DNA of 64,000 nucleotides, taken from positions 1-64,000 of the forward strand of contig NZ_JASZYF010000019.1 in NCBI RefSeq assembly GCF_030317115.1, read 5' to 3'. How positions within the stretch are numbered: position 1 is the stretch's first letter; every line of letters begins with the position of its first letter. Below, one piece after another: positions 33,853 through 42,560 of this stretch. Below the pieces are notes generated by a model, which did not search any database, was not told the origin of the DNA, and saw only the letters and a list, made by a program, of their open reading frames with translations. The translations under genes were made by a program, and so were the position numbers. This DNA is from Variovorax gracilis. Its GTDB lineage: Bacteria > Pseudomonadota > Gammaproteobacteria > Burkholderiales > Burkholderiaceae_C.

Positions 33853-36800
33853 CTAGCAACGCACTTTGAGCGTGTCCTCGCGAGGTGCTGTAGGCGGCGG
33901 GCGCATCCTGATTTGAGCCGCCAATCTGACCTGCGCCGACCGGTCGATTCTGGCCTTCAGCACTCGAGATTCCAAGCGTCCATCCCGCAACTCCAACGCC
34001 GCAAACTTTTTCGGCTCCCGACTCATTGCCGCGGCAAGCTTCGACGCATCGTCCGTGAAAAGCGTGATGTCATTCCGGGGTCGGGAGATCGCCACGTAGA
34101 AGACCGCCCTATTGCTGGTCAAGCTCTTGGTGTTGGCATCGACCAGCACGCGGTTCTTCGTAAGTCCCTGCGCCGAATGAATCGTGCTCGCGTAGCCGTG
34201 CTGCAGGTGCATGGGCCGGACGCGATTGATGCGAATGTCCGACTGAATGTCCGAGCCTGTTCGTGCGTCGCGCTTCAAGACCAACTGACCGGCTTCCACC
34301 GCGCTGACCTGGTAGCGCTCGCCATTGCATACGCCGAGCACCTTGTTGTTGGCCGTTGCGCGAACCCAATCACCGGGCGCGATATCGACCGTCTCCTTCT
34401 CATAGAGACGCAACATGGAGCAGCGCGCGGGATTGAAGGTCACCTTTTGGCCCCCTTCGCGCTCGACCGTCACCGTGTTGGACCGGATGTCGTGGCTCAC
34501 AACCCTGAGCTGCTCGTCTTGCACAAGCTCCCGCGAGTAAGTGCGCTGCGGCACCACAATCTGTCCTGCGTCGTAACTCTGCGCGGATCTCAATTCGGCG
34601 CGCGTCATGTCCACGTTGTTCAGGACCTCGACTGACTGCCCCTTCGGCAGCGACAAGCCCTTGCGCACTAACGCATTGATCGAGCGCCGGGCATCGTTCG
34701 TTCCGGCCACGATGAGTGTCTCGCTGCGCTCAGCCTCCGGCAATTGAACATAGGCTTGCGCAAGTCGAGCATGGCGGTGCGCATCCTGCCGAACCTCGAC
34801 GATGGTGTGGTGAAGCACGGCGACGGCCCGAGGTACCTCGTCGTTCGCGGCATGGACCACGGCTGTGCGGATCGCCTCGTTTCTCTGGCGCCTGATCTCT
34901 GTGAGAAACGCCTTCGTCATCCCGGCATCCTGGAGTTGCTCGAAGGGTTTACCGGCCTCCACGGCATGCGTCTGCCTGCGGTCACCACAGAGGACGAGCC
35001 GCGCATCCTGCTTCTCGACGATCGACATGAGCTTCTCGAGCTGGTGCGCAGGGACCACGCCGGCTTCATCCAGGAACACAATGCTGCGCCGATCCAGCGT
35101 GCGCTGCTGGGAAGTTCGGGCCAGAAATGATGCGAGCGTCTGCGATTCCATCCCGAGCGCCGCCAACGCTTCGTTCTGCGACGCATAAGGAGCCAAGCCG
35201 ATCACGCGATAGCCGTGCTTGCCAGAGAGGCGATACGCCTCTGCCTTGATCCCCTCAACCGCCTTGCTCAACATGTGGCTCTTGCCGGTGCCGGCCAGAC
35301 CCTGAATACCGACGAAGCGGTCGCTCGCCGTCAGCACCATCGCTACAGCGTTATGCTGGCCCGGATTGAGATCGCTGGTGGAGAGCATGGTGGCGACGCG
35401 CTCCTTGGACGCGATTGGCACTACTGCACCTCGCCCCGCTTTCTCAAGCCCGAGGATGCGAATTTCGCTGCGTTTCGCCTCCGGCGTCGCGAACCGGGCC
35501 TCCGCCGCGACGAGGGCACCACGCTTGATCGCCGAATCGACCGTCGCCTCGGCCTGCACCTGGGTCTGGCCGCGCGCGGCCATGGTCAGGGCCACCCAAG
35601 ACGAGCGTGTGAGCTTCTCGAAGTCGTCGTGCCCCTTGAACCGGGCGGCATTGGGATCCTTGGCCAATTCGCCGGCGCTGATATTGAGCGACCTGGCGGT
35701 CTGAAAGAGGGGCAGTTCCGGCAGCAGCCGTCCATCGGTCTTGGCCTTGTCGAGCGCTTTCTCCACGGCCGTGGTCGTGGTTCGCGTCGCCGCACGCCCG
35801 TAGGCGACCTCGAGCAGTTCCGCCCGGGAGAAGATGCCCTGGCGCTCCGCAAGATGGGCGATCGCGAAGTCGATCGCGTCATCGGCGGCTTGGCGGTTAC
35901 GGCTCTTGCCGCTGAGTTCCTCGACAATGGCCTCGCCGGCCCTCCTCGCCCGGTGTTGCGCCGCATGGATCATTCCGCTCTGCGCGTCGAGGTCCACACC
36001 CGCCTCTCTCGCTGTCTGCAGCCAGTGCGAACGCAGCCAAGCCCGATCGCTCTCGGTCTTCTTCTGCCTTGTCGCGAGCGTGATGATCTGCTTCTGCGCA
36101 GTGGTCGCGCTCACCCGATCCTGTCCTCGCGATGCAAGCAGCTTCTCGATTTCCTGGCTGCGCTGGCTGAAATGCTGGATCGCTGCGTCCGTGACGTGCG
36201 CCAGTTCCCACCCGCCCTTGCGCGTCTCCCGCAGGTCCAAGCCGAGCGCCTGGAGTTCGGCCGCGAGCGTGGCGCGGTAGAACGCGCCAATCACCTTGAC
36301 GTTTTTGAGCAAGTCTTCGTTCGACAGTGCTCGCCATTCGCCGTCGGAGCGCCGGGTAAGGTTCATCACGATGGCGTGGGTATGCAGCTGCGGATCCTGC
36401 GCTCGTGAAAGCTCATGACGAAAAGTGGCCACAACGAGGTTGCCTGTGCGCTCCCGAAACGACAGACCACCCTGCTTCTTCCGCGTCGCCGCAAACTCCT
36501 GCATCAGCTCCAGGCTTCTCCTCACAGCAGCGTCGTGCGCCGCGACGATGCGCTCGTCCCCCTTGACCAGGGCCTGGATACTCACCGACTTCGGCGCACT
36601 GAATGTGAAGTCGATGCCCTTGCGGTCCTTGCCGCCCTTGGTCTGGCTCAGGCGCATGCGCCTGCCGTCGGGAAGCTGTCCGTCGAGCAGGTTCTGGAAG
36701 CCGTCGCGCTCGATGGTCTGCGCGCCATCCAAGCCCAGATGGATGACGCTCTGGCCGACCCACTCGCCGCGGTGCCCCTCCTTGCCGTAGTAGTCGTCCG

Positions 36801-36858
36801 AAGTCTCGAAGTAGTGCGCGGCGCCCGCGGCGCTGGTGACGAATTTGAAGGACAGCAT
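33853..36858 (-). CDS. trwC: MobF conjugative relaxase-helicase (TrwC/TraI type)
   Basis: A 1001-residue bifunctional protein. The relaxase domain (about 1-300) has the nucleophile tyrosine pair in DDYYGKEG (Tyr 23/24) and the metal-binding triad at His 148, 159 and 161 (FRHELSRAQDPQLHTHAIV). The SF1 helicase domain follows, with Walker A GIQGLAGTGKSHML, motif II IVFLDEAGV, motif III LVLCGDRRQT and a late STIHSAQGLTKNRV motif. It nicks oriT, stays bound to the 5' end and unwinds the strand for export. It is slightly longer than R388 TrwC (966 residues, from memory). Confidence 0.96.
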   Translation of the reverse strand: MLSFKFVTSAAGAAHYFETSDDYYGKEGHRGEWVGQSVIHLGLDGAQTIERDGFQNLLDGQLPDGRRMRLSQTKGGKDRKGIDFTFSAPKSVSIQALVKGDERIVAAHDAAVRRSLELMQEFAATRKKQGGLSFRERTGNLVVATFRHELSRAQDPQLHTHAIVMNLTRRSDGEWRALSNEDLLKNVKVIGAFYRATLAAELQALGLDLRETRKGGWELAHVTDAAIQHFSQRSQEIEKLLASRGQDRVSATTAQKQIITLATRQKKTESDRAWLRSHWLQTAREAGVDLDAQSGMIHAAQHRARRAGEAIVEELSGKSRNRQAADDAIDFAIAHLAERQGIFSRAELLEVAYGRAATRTTTTAVEKALDKAKTDGRLLPELPLFQTARSLNISAGELAKDPNAARFKGHDDFEKLTRSSWVALTMAARGQTQVQAEATVDSAIKRGALVAAEARFATPEAKRSEIRILGLEKAGRGAVVPIASKERVATMLSTSDLNPGQHNAVAMVLTASDRFVGIQGLAGTGKSHMLSKAVEGIKAEAYRLSGKHGYRVIGLAPYASQNEALAALGMESQTLASFLARTSQQRTLDRRSIVFLDEAGVVPAHQLEKLMSIVEKQDARLVLCGDRRQTHAVEAGKPFEQLQDAGMTKAFLTEIRRQRNEAIRTAVVHAANDEVPRAVAVLHHTIVEVRQDAHRHARLAQAYVQLPEAERSETLIVAGTNDARRSINALVRKGLSLPKGQSVEVLNNVDMTRAELRSAQSYDAGQIVVPQRTYSRELVQDEQLRVVSHDIRSNTVTVEREGGQKVTFNPARCSMLRLYEKETVDIAPGDWVRATANNKVLGVCNGERYQVSAVEAGQLVLKRDARTGSDIQSDIRINRVRPMHLQHGYASTIHSAQGLTKNRVLVDANTKSLTSNRAVFYVAISRPRNDITLFTDDASKLAAAMSREPKKFAALELRDGRLESRVLKARIDRSAQVRLAAQIRMRPPPTAPREDTLKVRC

Positions 36859-36873
36859 GGGCGGCCTCCCGCG

Positions 36874-38535
36874 TCAGGACGACGAATGCGCAGTCGCGGC
36901 AATGGCGGCAGTACCCGACGAAGACAATGCCGTCGCCACGCCGTGAGGGGCCGTGAAAAGCAGATTTCGCTCGCGAGGACGGTCATGGAAGCCGTCCGCC
37001 ATGATCATGGGCGCGACAACCACCGGACGGGTCTTGTACTTCATCGTCACTCGCGCGATCGGATAGTTGCCGGCGAGCTTGACGTAGCCGGTCAGGTTCG
37101 GCAGCAGATGAAACTCCGCCGGCGACACCAGACGTTCAGTGTCCTGCCGGTGCGAGAGCGTGCCCTTGCCGCCTGCCGAGCCGACCGACACGCTCGGAGC
37201 GCGACGCAGTACCGTGTGCTCACCGAGTCCGCGCGAAAACTCCTCGGCGGTGTAAGTGTCGAGTTCACCGATGCCGCACAGGAAGGCGCTGCGAAAGCAA
37301 TTGCGCAAGGTCAGCGCGTCGTCCTTGCCATAGGTGTCGTTGAGCTGGGCCAGCGACTGGACGCCCGGCATGATCCGCAGGCCCTTTTTGCGCCCCTTGG
37401 TCGCTGCATCGATGATGTAGTTGAGCTTCTCGAGCGAATCGAGCTCATCGCACACGAGATGCATGCGGCGGCCCGGCGCCTCGGGCATCGAGAGCACGCT
37501 GGCACAGGTCACATCGACCCAGCACGAGATTAGCGGCTTCAGTGCCTGCAGCATGTCCTCGCGCCAGGTGATCCAGAGGCTGCCGTGCCCGCGGTCGAGC
37601 CAGTCGCGGAAGGAGAAGTCGCCCGACGGCAGGTACTTGTGCGGCGTGATGTACTGAGTCAGCACCGTGCGAATGCTGGCCAAGGTATCCGGCGCCCCAT
37701 GGAAGCAGCCCGCGGCAGGGGTGCCTGCCAGAAGCGCCTTCAGGTCGTCATTGCTGGCTGTGGTCAGCCAGTGCACCAGCCGCTCTGTTGTTCCCGCACC
37801 CTGCCTCAAGAGGACCGTCAACGTCTCGCTGACGATGGTGCGCCCCATGCAGTTCCAGGTCTCCTGCTCGGTCGACGGACTGCGCGGGATCAGGCTGATC
37901 GCATACTGCTCGCAGTCGAAGCTGGTGCGGATCTCATTGAAGATGCTCCAGCCCTGGCTGCGCTTGTCGAAGGGGTTCAGGATGACGTCGCCAGGCCGGA
38001 AGAAATAGCGCATTGAGGCGCCGTCCGGATCGACGCAGACGATGCGGTCGCCACGCGCCACCGCGCTCTCGATGTAGTCGCTGATGCAGACGCTCTTCCC
38101 CGTGCCGGTCGAACCGCCGACGAAGAACTGCGTATTCTCGACCTCCTTCGGGATCGGGATGCTCGCGAAGAGCAATTGCCCGTTGCTCTTGCGCCTGCCT
38201 TTAAGAGTTTGCGACGCCAGCACCTTTTGTCCGACCATCCTCGGACCGCGCAGACGCGTGACGAAGACCGAGCCGCCGAAGTGATTGGCATAGCGCTTGG
38301 TGCACACCGCGAATCCCAGGACCCCCAACACTAGGCCGAGGGCCGGGCCGATCCAGAGCGCGGGCAGGAACGGCGTGGCCTTGGCTGCATACCAAAGGCC
38401 CTTCGCAAAAAGCGGCATCGGCAGACGGTAGTACAGCGCCACGTTGGCGATCCAGCCAGCAATGATGGCCAGCAGCACGCCCAGCGCCAGCCAGGACCGC
38501 AAGGTTTTGTCGGGCGTGCGATGGTTGACGAACAT
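36874..38535 (-). CDS. trwB: T4SS coupling protein (VirD4/TrwB type)
   Basis: A 553-residue hexameric DNA-pump ATPase. Two N-terminal membrane helices (SWLALGVLLAIIAGWIANVA and FLPALWIGPALGLVLGVLGF) precede Walker A GSTGTGKS (141-148). Later motifs are CVDPDGASMRYFFRPGDVIL and a Walker B region MHLVCDELDS. It couples the TrwC-oriT complex to the VirB channel. ATG 38535 is preceded by GAGG; the start lies 7 bp after the trwA-like stop, and the stop is 15 bp before trwC. Confidence 0.95.
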   Translation of the reverse strand: MFVNHRTPDKTLRSWLALGVLLAIIAGWIANVALYYRLPMPLFAKGLWYAAKATPFLPALWIGPALGLVLGVLGFAVCTKRYANHFGGSVFVTRLRGPRMVGQKVLASQTLKGRRKSNGQLLFASIPIPKEVENTQFFVGGSTGTGKSVCISDYIESAVARGDRIVCVDPDGASMRYFFRPGDVILNPFDKRSQGWSIFNEIRTSFDCEQYAISLIPRSPSTEQETWNCMGRTIVSETLTVLLRQGAGTTERLVHWLTTASNDDLKALLAGTPAAGCFHGAPDTLASIRTVLTQYITPHKYLPSGDFSFRDWLDRGHGSLWITWREDMLQALKPLISCWVDVTCASVLSMPEAPGRRMHLVCDELDSLEKLNYIIDAATKGRKKGLRIMPGVQSLAQLNDTYGKDDALTLRNCFRSAFLCGIGELDTYTAEEFSRGLGEHTVLRRAPSVSVGSAGGKGTLSHRQDTERLVSPAEFHLLPNLTGYVKLAGNYPIARVTMKYKTRPVVVAPMIMADGFHDRPRERNLLFTAPHGVATALSSSGTAAIAATAHSSS

Positions 38536-38542
38536 GGGAGCC

Positions 38543-38902
38543 TCATGGTCCGCTGAGATAGCGCTCGATCGCGCTGACATCGAGCGCCTGGTCGGCCTGT
38601 GCCCGGATACTGTCGCCCACGGACTTGCGCACCATGACGTAGAGGCCGCACAGGATGCTCAACAGCATCTGGGGGTCGGTGCGCGCGTCATCGCCCCGTC
38701 GCAGGCGCTCAATGTTGCTGCCAATCCGGTCGAGGTCTCCGCGGATCTCCTGCAGCACGCTGACGTTGAGCTCGAGCGCGTCGAAGTAGACCTGCTTGAT
38801 GTGCGAGCTCACGCCTGCCACGCCGGAAGCCGCGTGGGCCCGTGCAAGCACCTCGGATTCCTCGTCGTTGAACTTGATCGATACAACGCTGGCCATGGTC
38901 AT
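38543..38902 (-). CDS. trwA: TrwA-like relaxosome accessory protein
   Basis: A 119-residue protein with a short beta strand followed by helices (VVSIKFNDEESEVLARAHAA, SSHIKQVYFDALELNVSVLQ). This is a ribbon-helix-helix arrangement, with a C-terminal tetramerisation-like helix region. Position is the main evidence: it lies between oriT and trwB, as trwA does in R388, where TrwA binds oriT and stimulates TrwC nicking and TrwB ATPase. Sequence resemblance alone is modest. Confidence 0.75.
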   Translation of the reverse strand: MTMASVVSIKFNDEESEVLARAHAASGVAGVSSHIKQVYFDALELNVSVLQEIRGDLDRIGSNIERLRRGDDARTDPQMLLSILCGLYVMVRKSVGDSIRAQADQALDVSAIERYLSGP

Positions 38903-38994
38903 ACCTCCTCAGCCAGCAACCATGAGGGTTTGCGGGCGCGAGGTCCTACCTGCCCGACGCCAGGTCATACCGAAGTTTCGAGGCTGCATGCGGC

Positions 38995-39045
38995 TTTGCG
39001 GGCACCTCGTAGGTGCGTATGGTGTATCGCCTCTAGGCGAGTCGG
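38995..39045 (+). other. oriT: Predicted origin of transfer (oriT) with nic site
   Basis: The hairpin GCACCT-CGT-AGGTGC (39002-39016) is followed directly by GTATGGTGTATCGCC. R388 oriT (from memory) has IR2 hairpin GCACC...GGTGC followed by GTATTGTCT/ATAGCC, the slash marking the TrwC nick. By analogy nicking should occur after GTATGGTGT, between 39025 and 39026 on the plus strand. A second palindrome TCGCCT-CT-AGGCGA (39027-39040) abuts the site. The MobF relaxase, coupling and TrwA-like genes read away from it, exactly as in R388. Confidence 0.85.
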
Positions 39046-39144
39046 CGAACCCATTGCCGTCCGCCAGAACGGAGCTTTCGACGAGGAAAACGGGTCGGAC
39101 GAGCCGAAGGATCGACCGAGAGCGTGTTAGCAGGCCGAAGGCTG

Positions 39145-39228
39145 ACTGCATTCGAACTGCGCCCAAACTGCAGCTTTTCTGTAGCGCTTCAGCATCCCCA
39201 CTGCACTCGAACTGCATCACTACTGCAT
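39145..39228 (+). repeat. 11-bp phased direct repeats upstream of stbA
   Basis: ACTGC(A/G) occurs at 39145, 39156, 39167, 39200, 39211 and 39222. All are in one 11-bp register; the two missing positions, 39178 (TCTGTA) and 39189 (TCAGCA), match at 4 of 6 bases. The array thus has eight units on one helical face, two of them degenerate. In R388 the StbA protein binds similar 11-bp-spaced repeats beside oriT and in front of stbABC. Here it is probably the StbA operator and segregation site. Confidence 0.8.
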
Positions 39229-39322
39229 CCTTCATTTGCTTCTCCATTCGATCCTCTAATAGAGACAAATAGGTTCGGACAGTTCACAATGTACCCCTCG
39301 AAGCAACGATTTGACAAATCAA

Positions 39323-39853
39323 ATGCAAGAGCCGGACGTTTTGCAGCGCGTAAGGAACCGGGCCAGTGAACTGGTGGCCCAAAACCTTCGAAGTGCCTCG
39401 ATCGTGCTCTGCCACATGCGCGAGCTCATCCTTGAGGCGCACGGTGTCGGTCACAGCCACAGGGCCATCCACACCGCGCTCGAAGCCGCAGGGCTTCGGG
39501 CGAGCTGGAACACCTACAAGTCTTGCCTGATGCGCATGAGGAAGGCGTCGCGAGCGTCGCCCGCCTCAGCTGCCACCACTGCCCCCGCTTTCCCGAGCGG
39601 CTCTGCATTGAGCGCAAGGAGCGCCAGTTCTTCGATGCAGCCAGGCGCTGCGGTTGCGGACTCGATTGCAGCGCGCCTGGCTCCGGCGCCCTTCACGCAC
39701 CTCAACCCCACGCATCCCACCTCCACAGCCACCCAAGTCATGGACGCGTTGCGGCAGGCCCGAGAGGTCGCCAGTTCCAAGGACTACGGGCAGATAGCTC
39801 GGGATCTGTATCGCCAACAGCAACGTGACAGACGACGAAAGGACCGACCATGA
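39323..39853 (+). CDS. stbA: StbA-like DNA-binding stability protein
   Basis: A 176-residue protein. The N-terminal helical domain (about 1-75) contains an HTH-like region (HMRELILEAHGVGHSHRAIH, then LEAAGLRASWNTYKSCLMRM). An Ala/Ser/Pro-rich linker and a basic C-terminus (YRQQQRDRRRKDRP) follow. It is first in a three-gene operon matching R388 stbABC in order, orientation and closeness to oriT. R388 StbA binds the repeats in front of its own gene, ensures plasmid segregation without a partition ATPase, and represses transfer genes. ATG 39323 chosen; a TTG four codons earlier is possible. Confidence 0.75.
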   Translation: MQEPDVLQRVRNRASELVAQNLRSASIVLCHMRELILEAHGVGHSHRAIHTALEAAGLRASWNTYKSCLMRMRKASRASPASAATTAPAFPSGSALSARSASSSMQPGAAVADSIAARLAPAPFTHLNPTHPTSTATQVMDALRQAREVASSKDYGQIARDLYRQQQRDRRRKDRP

Positions 39854-40635
39854 AGATCTGCGTCTTGAACCTCTCGGGCAACGTCGGCAAGAGCACCCTT
39901 GCCGTCCACCTGTTGGCTGCCTACTCGCCCGGCTCGCGCATCCTGAGCGTCGAGTCGATCAACGCAAGTGCTGCGAACGACATGCAAGGCCTTGATGTCG
40001 AGGAACTCGGGGCCAGTCGGTTCAAGGACATTTTCCGGGAACTCATGCAGAGCGAGAACATCGTCCTGGACGTCGGCGCCTCCAACGTCTCAATGTTCAT
40101 GACGGAGATGAAGCGCTTCAAGAGCGCTGTCGGGGAATTCGACCTGGTGCTGGTGCCCACCGTGCCGGCCGCCAAGCAGCAGCTTGACACGATCGCCACC
40201 ATCGACTGGCTTCACGAGCTTGGGCTGGACTCCCGCAAGGTGCGGGTGGTGTTCAACCAATACGCGGGCGATACGCAGGATCCTGTGGAGATCGTCTACT
40301 CGCAGGTGCTGGGCTACGCGACGGCCGACGGCAGGGGAAAGGCGGTCTACGAACCTCATGCAGTCATCGACCGCAACGAGGTCTTTGAGCTGGCGAAGGA
40401 GGCCGGGCAGGTCGTGCGCGAGCTCGCCGCCAACACAGCCGATTGGAAGGCGGCGCGCGGGGAAGCTAAGCGCGCAGGCGACATGGCTGCCCTGGAGCGC
40501 GCCATGACCGGCCAGATGACACACGATCTTGCAGTGACTGCGCACGAAAACTTGATGCGCGTTTACGCGTTGCTATTCGGAGAGCAGAGTGCGAATGATG
40601 TCGCTCCCGCATCGCCCGGAAGGAAGCGCGCGTGA
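39850..40635 (+). CDS. stbB: StbB-like ParA-family ATPase
   Basis: A 261-residue P-loop protein beginning MKICVLNLSGNVGKSTLAVH. The deviant Walker A GNVGKST is followed by NIVLDVGASNVSMFM (motif A') and LVLVPTVPAAKQQLDTIATI, the ParA/MinD/CooC-like fold. The ATG overlaps the stbA stop by 4 nt. In R388 StbB is needed for conjugation and balances StbA's hold on the plasmid within the cell. Confidence 0.82.
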   Translation: MKICVLNLSGNVGKSTLAVHLLAAYSPGSRILSVESINASAANDMQGLDVEELGASRFKDIFRELMQSENIVLDVGASNVSMFMTEMKRFKSAVGEFDLVLVPTVPAAKQQLDTIATIDWLHELGLDSRKVRVVFNQYAGDTQDPVEIVYSQVLGYATADGRGKAVYEPHAVIDRNEVFELAKEAGQVVRELAANTADWKAARGEAKRAGDMAALERAMTGQMTHDLAVTAHENLMRVYALLFGEQSANDVAPASPGRKRA

Positions 40636-41096
40636 ATCCGGCAAGCGCTCAGCATGCGGCGCTGCGCATCCTGCTGGAGGACGTCGATCCATTGCTCCAG
40701 CGCGCCGAGGAAGCGGCGCAGTCACTCACGAAGGTGCGAGAGGAGCTGAGTGCCGATCTCACGACGTTAGGGTCGCTGGTCCAGCAGTCGCTGGACGCAC
40801 AGCCTCTCATGCTGGAGGCCGGCCGCAAGCTCAGTGGCTCGGCCGCGCGCATCGAGGCTGCGATTGAAAGGAGCAACCCGCCGGCCAACTCAGCGCCCAA
40901 CGGCATCCGGATCCCGGTCTGGGTCGCCTGTTCCCTCAGCGCAACGCTGTCGGCGGCGTTGGTCACTGGCACGGTCTGGCTCGGATCGCGTGACGTGCTG
41001 GAACAGGCGCGCATCGGCCGCGCACTCATGTCGGCGTGGCCGTCGCTTGACGCAGCCACGCGTATCAAGGTGCACGAGCTGATCGGTAGATCCTGA
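40632..41096 (+). CDS. stbC: StbC-like membrane-anchored protein
   Basis: A 154-residue protein. The N-terminal half is a heptad-rich helix (LLQRAEEAAQSLTKVREELS), followed by one membrane segment (IPVWVACSLSATLSAALVTG, about residues 98-118) and a short helical C-terminus. GTG start overlaps the stbB stop (GTGA). R388 stbC also encodes a protein of unknown function at this place; the name rests on operon position and architecture. Confidence 0.6.
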   Translation: MNPASAQHAALRILLEDVDPLLQRAEEAAQSLTKVREELSADLTTLGSLVQQSLDAQPLMLEAGRKLSGSAARIEAAIERSNPPANSAPNGIRIPVWVACSLSATLSAALVTGTVWLGSRDVLEQARIGRALMSAWPSLDAATRIKVHELIGRS

Positions 41097-41246
41097 GAAG
41101 CCCGCGACGTTGATCAGTCGTCGGTGCAGGCGGCCAACACAAGCCCTCGAGCTTGGCTGCGTGTCCAGGCCACCAATGCCAAGACAAGCCGAAGCGAAGA
41201 AAGGGGGTCACCGACTCGCGGCGACCCCGTGGAGCCGGGAACAAGC

Positions 41247-41636
41247 TCAGGTCACGATGTGCCCGACACGCCGGGCATCGCGAGCGTATTCGCTCAGGGG
41301 CTTGACGGGATGAAAGGCCCGATCCTGTCGCACGGACAGTTCACCGCCAACGCGCAGTTCTTCCAGTTCGTCGAGGCTGATGAAACCCAGCTCCGGGAAG
41401 CCAAGATCCGCGAGGCCGAAGGCAATCCCTGGTGTGCGTGGATCGATGGCCGAAAGCAGCCACGTCGCGCGCATGCCGGGCACATAGAGCTTCACGATCG
41501 GATGAGGATCGAAGAGCTCGCCGCGCTCATCGTGCAGCCGCGCCATCAGGCCATTGGCGCGCAGCAGGTCGAACTGCTTGTCGGTCAGTAAAGAGAACGC
41601 AGACGATGTCAGGAAAGCGATCGAAGTGGTAGTCAT
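41247..41636 (-). CDS. DUF2958 protein
   Basis: A 129-residue protein with DUF2958 hallmarks: LRANGLMARLHDERGELFDP, PIVKLYVPGMRATWLLSAID, FGLADLGFPELGFISLDEL and a C-terminal FHPVKPLSEYARDA. These small proteins are common on conjugative elements; their role is unknown. ATG 41636 follows CCAGGAGCTTCAC. It is transcribed from the conserved structured leader at 41659-41776. Confidence 0.88.
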   Translation of the reverse strand: MTTTSIAFLTSSAFSLLTDKQFDLLRANGLMARLHDERGELFDPHPIVKLYVPGMRATWLLSAIDPRTPGIAFGLADLGFPELGFISLDELEELRVGGELSVRQDRAFHPVKPLSEYARDARRVGHIVT

Positions 41637-41658
41637 GTGAAGCTCCTGGACGGTTGCG

Positions 41659-41776
41659 GGCGGGATTGCCCGGGACCGTGTCGGGTCACGCGGCAGCGCA
41701 GCGGTCAAGGCTCGAAGACGGCCGCAGGCCGCAAGCACGCATCGCGTGCGCAGGCCTTGACGGCGAGAACCGCGTG
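41659..41776 (-). ncRNA. Structured 5' leader, copy 1
   Basis: It lies just upstream of the DUF2958 start and is strongly similar to a second copy before the DUF932 gene (47815-47937). Shared blocks are GGCGGGATTGCC, CGGCAGCGCAGCGGTCAAGG with the adjoining CTCGAAGACGGCCGC, and GGCCTTGACGGCGAGAACCG. GGTCAAGGC pairs with GCCTTGAC over long range, enclosing a variable hairpin, here GCACGC-ATC-GCGTGC. A structured 5' UTR, possibly of the radC-motif type known upstream of mobile-element genes, is the best explanation. Confidence 0.7.
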
Positions 41777-42065
41777 GCACGATGAAGGTCACAGCAAGCC
41801 AGCCCGCCCCCAATCAACCAATCGGACCTAGCCAGCACGATGCGAAGCGAGGCGGCGAGAAGCTCATACGAGGCGGCCTTCAGGACGCGAGAAGGAGCCA
41901 GGAAGATTCGCCTGCGTCACGTACCGCCGGCCAGGAGCGCGCGATCTGCGGTTGCCGTCTGAGCAAGGCCGCATCAGCGGGCTCATGCCTGCGGACCCAT
42001 GCAGCCTCACGCCCGGTTGCGCTGCATGCGGACACCGCCGAGCCGAAGCCCGGCGGACGTGGTGA

Positions 42066-42560
42066 TCACTCCTTGGGCGTCGTCCGATCGATCCACTCGG
42101 CCGGCGCGACTTGCGCGAAGAAAGGATTGAGGGCCGGTCGGCGGTTGCCGATGATCCTGCGCACCGCCGAATTCGGATTGCTGAGATCGGTCAGCATTGA
42201 AGTCGCTGCGAAGTGGCGCACCTCCTCGGGACTGAGCAGGCGCAGCGGTCCCTGCGAACGCGCGAAATATTTGTCGCGCTCGGTGTCGCGCTGCGGCATG
42301 CGGCCAAAGGCCAATGCCCGCTGTGCTTCCAGCATGGGGCGCGATGCCGTCGAACTGAGGGCTGCTGCTTCCAGACCGCTGTCCTTGCCGTCCAGGCGGA
42401 TCGATTCCAGTTCGGCCGAGCCCATGAAGCTCATGCCGCACCAGAGCGTGCGGATGTCGAGCAGGTAGATGCCCGAGGCCCGGCCCGCGAGTTGGCCATC
42501 GTCCGCAATGCGGATGCGCCATCCGGGCGCGACGGATTGCACGAGGCCCGCGGAGCGCAC
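42066..42560 (-). pseudogene. Unknown protein, probably missing its 5' end
   Basis: A 164-residue frame whose sequence is protein-like from the first residues (SVAPGWRIRIADDGQLAGRA, SGIYLLDIRTLWCGMSFMGS, later RRIIGNRRPALNPFFAQVAP). It lacks a good start: the putative GTG at 42560 lies inside the preceding PP-loop frame with no ribosome-binding site. It reads like the C-terminal part of a larger protein joined by deletion to the truncated PP-loop gene. No family recognised. Confidence 0.5.
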
